Shown here in pieces: positions 62,623 to 64,000 of a stretch of 64,000 bases of DNA. The stretch covers positions 1,550,001 through 1,614,000 of the forward strand of contig NZ_CP133016.1 of NCBI RefSeq assembly GCF_030866745.1, in the 5' to 3' direction. The DNA is from Sphingomonas flavescens (GTDB taxonomy: Bacteria; Pseudomonadota; Alphaproteobacteria; Sphingomonadales; Sphingomonadaceae). Each line of letters starts with the position of its first letter. The first letter of the stretch is position 1. The position numbers and the translations under genes were made by a program. The notes under the pieces are model-generated. The model had not been told where the DNA came from. It did no database searches and saw only the letters and a program-made list of their open reading frames with translations.

Positions 62623-62678
62623 ACCGAGCTCTCCCCAACAACGTCGGCTCCACAACACGCGGAAACGGCAATGGTGCC

Positions 62679-63239
62679 CTAGCGACCCGCCTGCCATGCC
62701 TGCAACGTCTGGTTCGGCGCGATCAAGGCAATGACGTTGAGCGTGAGATTGTCACGGATGACGAACAGTGGGGTAACTTCCAGGGCAATCAGCGCAATTG
62801 CGCTCGCCCAAACCGGAAGCTTTCGAGCGATCAAGAACCCCAGCGCCATCATGCCGACGTCCGAAAGCGAGTTGAGGACGCTGTCCCCGGTGTAGCCAAC
62901 GGCCGCGGTCGTCGCCCGATAGCGATCAATGATCATGGGGGTGTTTTCGGTGATCTCCCACGCGCACTCGATGAGTAGCGCGACAACGAACCGCCAACCC
63001 ACCGGCCAGCGCCGCGCGGCGAGCCAGAGTAAAGCATAGAACAGGAAGCCGTGGACGACGTGGCTGAAGCTGTACCAGTCGCTCAGCATCTGGCTGGTGC
63101 GCGGACTGTCGCGCGACCCGACCCATAAATCGACCGCGCCGCAAGTGCAGATTGGGTTCCGTCCCATTGCCAGCAGGACGGCGGCAGTCGCGATTACGAT
63201 GGCGAGGGCAGCGAAGATCCACAGGCGCGACGGCTTCAT
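62679..63239 (-). CDS. DUF2585 (UPF0314) membrane protein
   Basis: 186 residues with about five membrane helices. WYSFSHVVHGFLFYALLWL and ECAWEITENTPMIIDRYR are characteristic of DUF2585, a family of alphaproteobacterial membrane proteins of unknown function. Start at MKPSRLW (63239). Located 56 bases upstream of the PagL-like gene on the same strand. Confidence 0.82.
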   Translation of the reverse strand: MKPSRLWIFAALAIVIATAAVLLAMGRNPICTCGAVDLWVGSRDSPRTSQMLSDWYSFSHVVHGFLFYALLWLAARRWPVGWRFVVALLIECAWEITENTPMIIDRYRATTAAVGYTGDSVLNSLSDVGMMALGFLIARKLPVWASAIALIALEVTPLFVIRDNLTLNVIALIAPNQTLQAWQAGR

Positions 63240-63325
63240 TGGCCTGACTGTGCAGACTGCGGCGCGGGGACGCAATCAGCGGTGACGCATTGCGCGATGT
63301 GCCGGGGACTGACAGATGATGTCGA

Positions 63326-64000
63326 ATGCTGCGCGCCTACGGACCCGGATGCGATGGAAGTCTCGTCGAGGCCAAGCTGACAAGCATCCCCGACACGGCG
63401 ACCTGGGTCGACCTCGAAGAGCCGACCGAGGAAGAAGAGAAACTTGTCGAACGGTGCATCCGGATGGACGTGCCCACCGAAGACGAGATGGCCGAAATCG
63501 AGCCCTCCAGCCGGCTCTACGAAAAGGGCGGCGCGCTCTACATGACGGTCAGCGTCCTTTACGGCCTCGAAGACGGACAGCCCAAAACGACCCCCATCAG
63601 CTTCGTGCTAGCCAATAATCGGTTGGTCACCGTGCGCTATGCAACGCCAAAGCCGATCCGCGCCTTTTCGGACCATGCACGCCGGGACGGCGATCTCGTC
63701 CGCGATGCGCCGACTGCCCTGTTCCGCATGCTGGATGCGCTCATCGATCGCCTGGCCGACGAGCTGGAGAATGTCAGCGGCGACATGGAGCAATTGTCCG
63801 CGCATATCTTCCACCAGAAGATGGAAGAGCGCCGCATTCCGGCCAAGCGGCTGACCGCATTGCTCACCCGGATCGGGCGAACCCAGTCACTGCTGACGAA
63901 GATCCGTTACTCCGCCGTCAGCACGATTCGGATGCTTAGCTTTCTTTCCGGCGCCAACCGTTTCCAGGGGGTCGACCAGAACGACTTCAAGAATCATCTT
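63326..64000 (+). CDS. corA: CorA-family magnesium transporter, 3' end outside window
   Basis: 225 codons to the window edge. The cytoplasmic alpha/beta domain (TWVDLEEPTEEEEKLVERC, SSRLYEKGGALYMTVSVLY, PISFVLANNRLVTVRYA) and the long stalk helix (ADELENVSGDMEQLSAHIF) match CorA; the pore GMN motif lies beyond the edge. It mediates Mg2+ (or Co2+) flux. Start taken as ATG 63326; no strong ribosome site. Confidence 0.85.
   Translation, partial: MLRAYGPGCDGSLVEAKLTSIPDTATWVDLEEPTEEEEKLVERCIRMDVPTEDEMAEIEPSSRLYEKGGALYMTVSVLYGLEDGQPKTTPISFVLANNRLVTVRYATPKPIRAFSDHARRDGDLVRDAPTALFRMLDALIDRLADELENVSGDMEQLSAHIFHQKMEERRIPAKRLTALLTRIGRTQSLLTKIRYSAVSTIRMLSFLSGANRFQGVDQNDFKNHL

Overview
The window is a gene-dense chromosomal segment (roughly two-thirds G+C, no gap above about 210 bases) from an alphaproteobacterium. 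It is most likely a sphingomonad (order Sphingomonadales). I infer this from the family mix (SspB with a short ClpX-binding tail, DUF2585, PilZ/zinc-ribbon proteins, a sphingomonad-style TonB-dependent receptor, long PstA/PstC) and from the G/C-rich codon use. I saw no tRNA, rRNA, CRISPR array, insertion sequence or prophage. The cut ends hold a Thr-rich secreted protein (left, partial) and a CorA-type magnesium transporter (right, partial).

Layout. 1-7.3 kb: hslU without hslV beside it, a DUF2147 protein, a flavin-binding stress protein, then methylmalonyl-CoA mutase, a tiny membrane protein and propionyl-CoA carboxylase alpha subunit, overlapping end to end. 7.3-8.2 kb: a Panacea-domain gene overlapping a small membrane-protein gene, a candidate toxin-antitoxin pair. 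8.2-12.4 kb: purK/purE, a diguanylate cyclase, gpmA and an M14 carboxypeptidase. 12.5-15.9 kb: the potassium transporter kup, divergent from an unusual KdpD/KdpE hybrid that keeps the KdpD membrane and GAF-like parts and the KdpE DNA-binding domain but has no kinase or receiver. 15.9-22.3 kb: galE, a retropepsin-like protease, zinc-independent L36, an ABC exporter, small secreted proteins, purT and a cyclophilin. 22.4-25.4 kb: PilZ and zinc-ribbon proteins around an L,D-transpeptidase. 25.6-38.6 kb: an RTX protein and a dense signalling block (hybrid PAS kinase, NarL-type pair, GGDEF-EAL protein, LytS/LytTR pair, PhoR).

37.4-51.1 kb is a phosphate supercluster on the minus strand: pstS-pstC-pstA-pstB-phoU-phoB, then a DUF47/Pit low-affinity phosphate pair, a TonB-dependent receptor, small secreted proteins, a DUF2490 outer-membrane protein and phoR. 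Upstream of pstS, of the receptor and of one divergent secreted-protein gene I find arrays of 7-bp half-sites at an exact 11-bp pitch, each containing CTGCAAT. This is the geometry of PhoB boxes and suggests that the receptor and the secreted protein belong to the phosphate-starvation regulon.

51.2-64 kb holds housekeeping and accessory genes: an isocitrate-lyase-family enzyme, an ABC-2 exporter pair, a degenerate SDR protein with a TetR regulator behind a palindromic operator (the regulator seems to start at ATT), queG, a PfkB sugar/nucleoside kinase, an amino-acid permease, a HIT hydrolase, sspB, fumC, a PagL-like lipid A deacylase, a DUF2585 membrane protein and corA.
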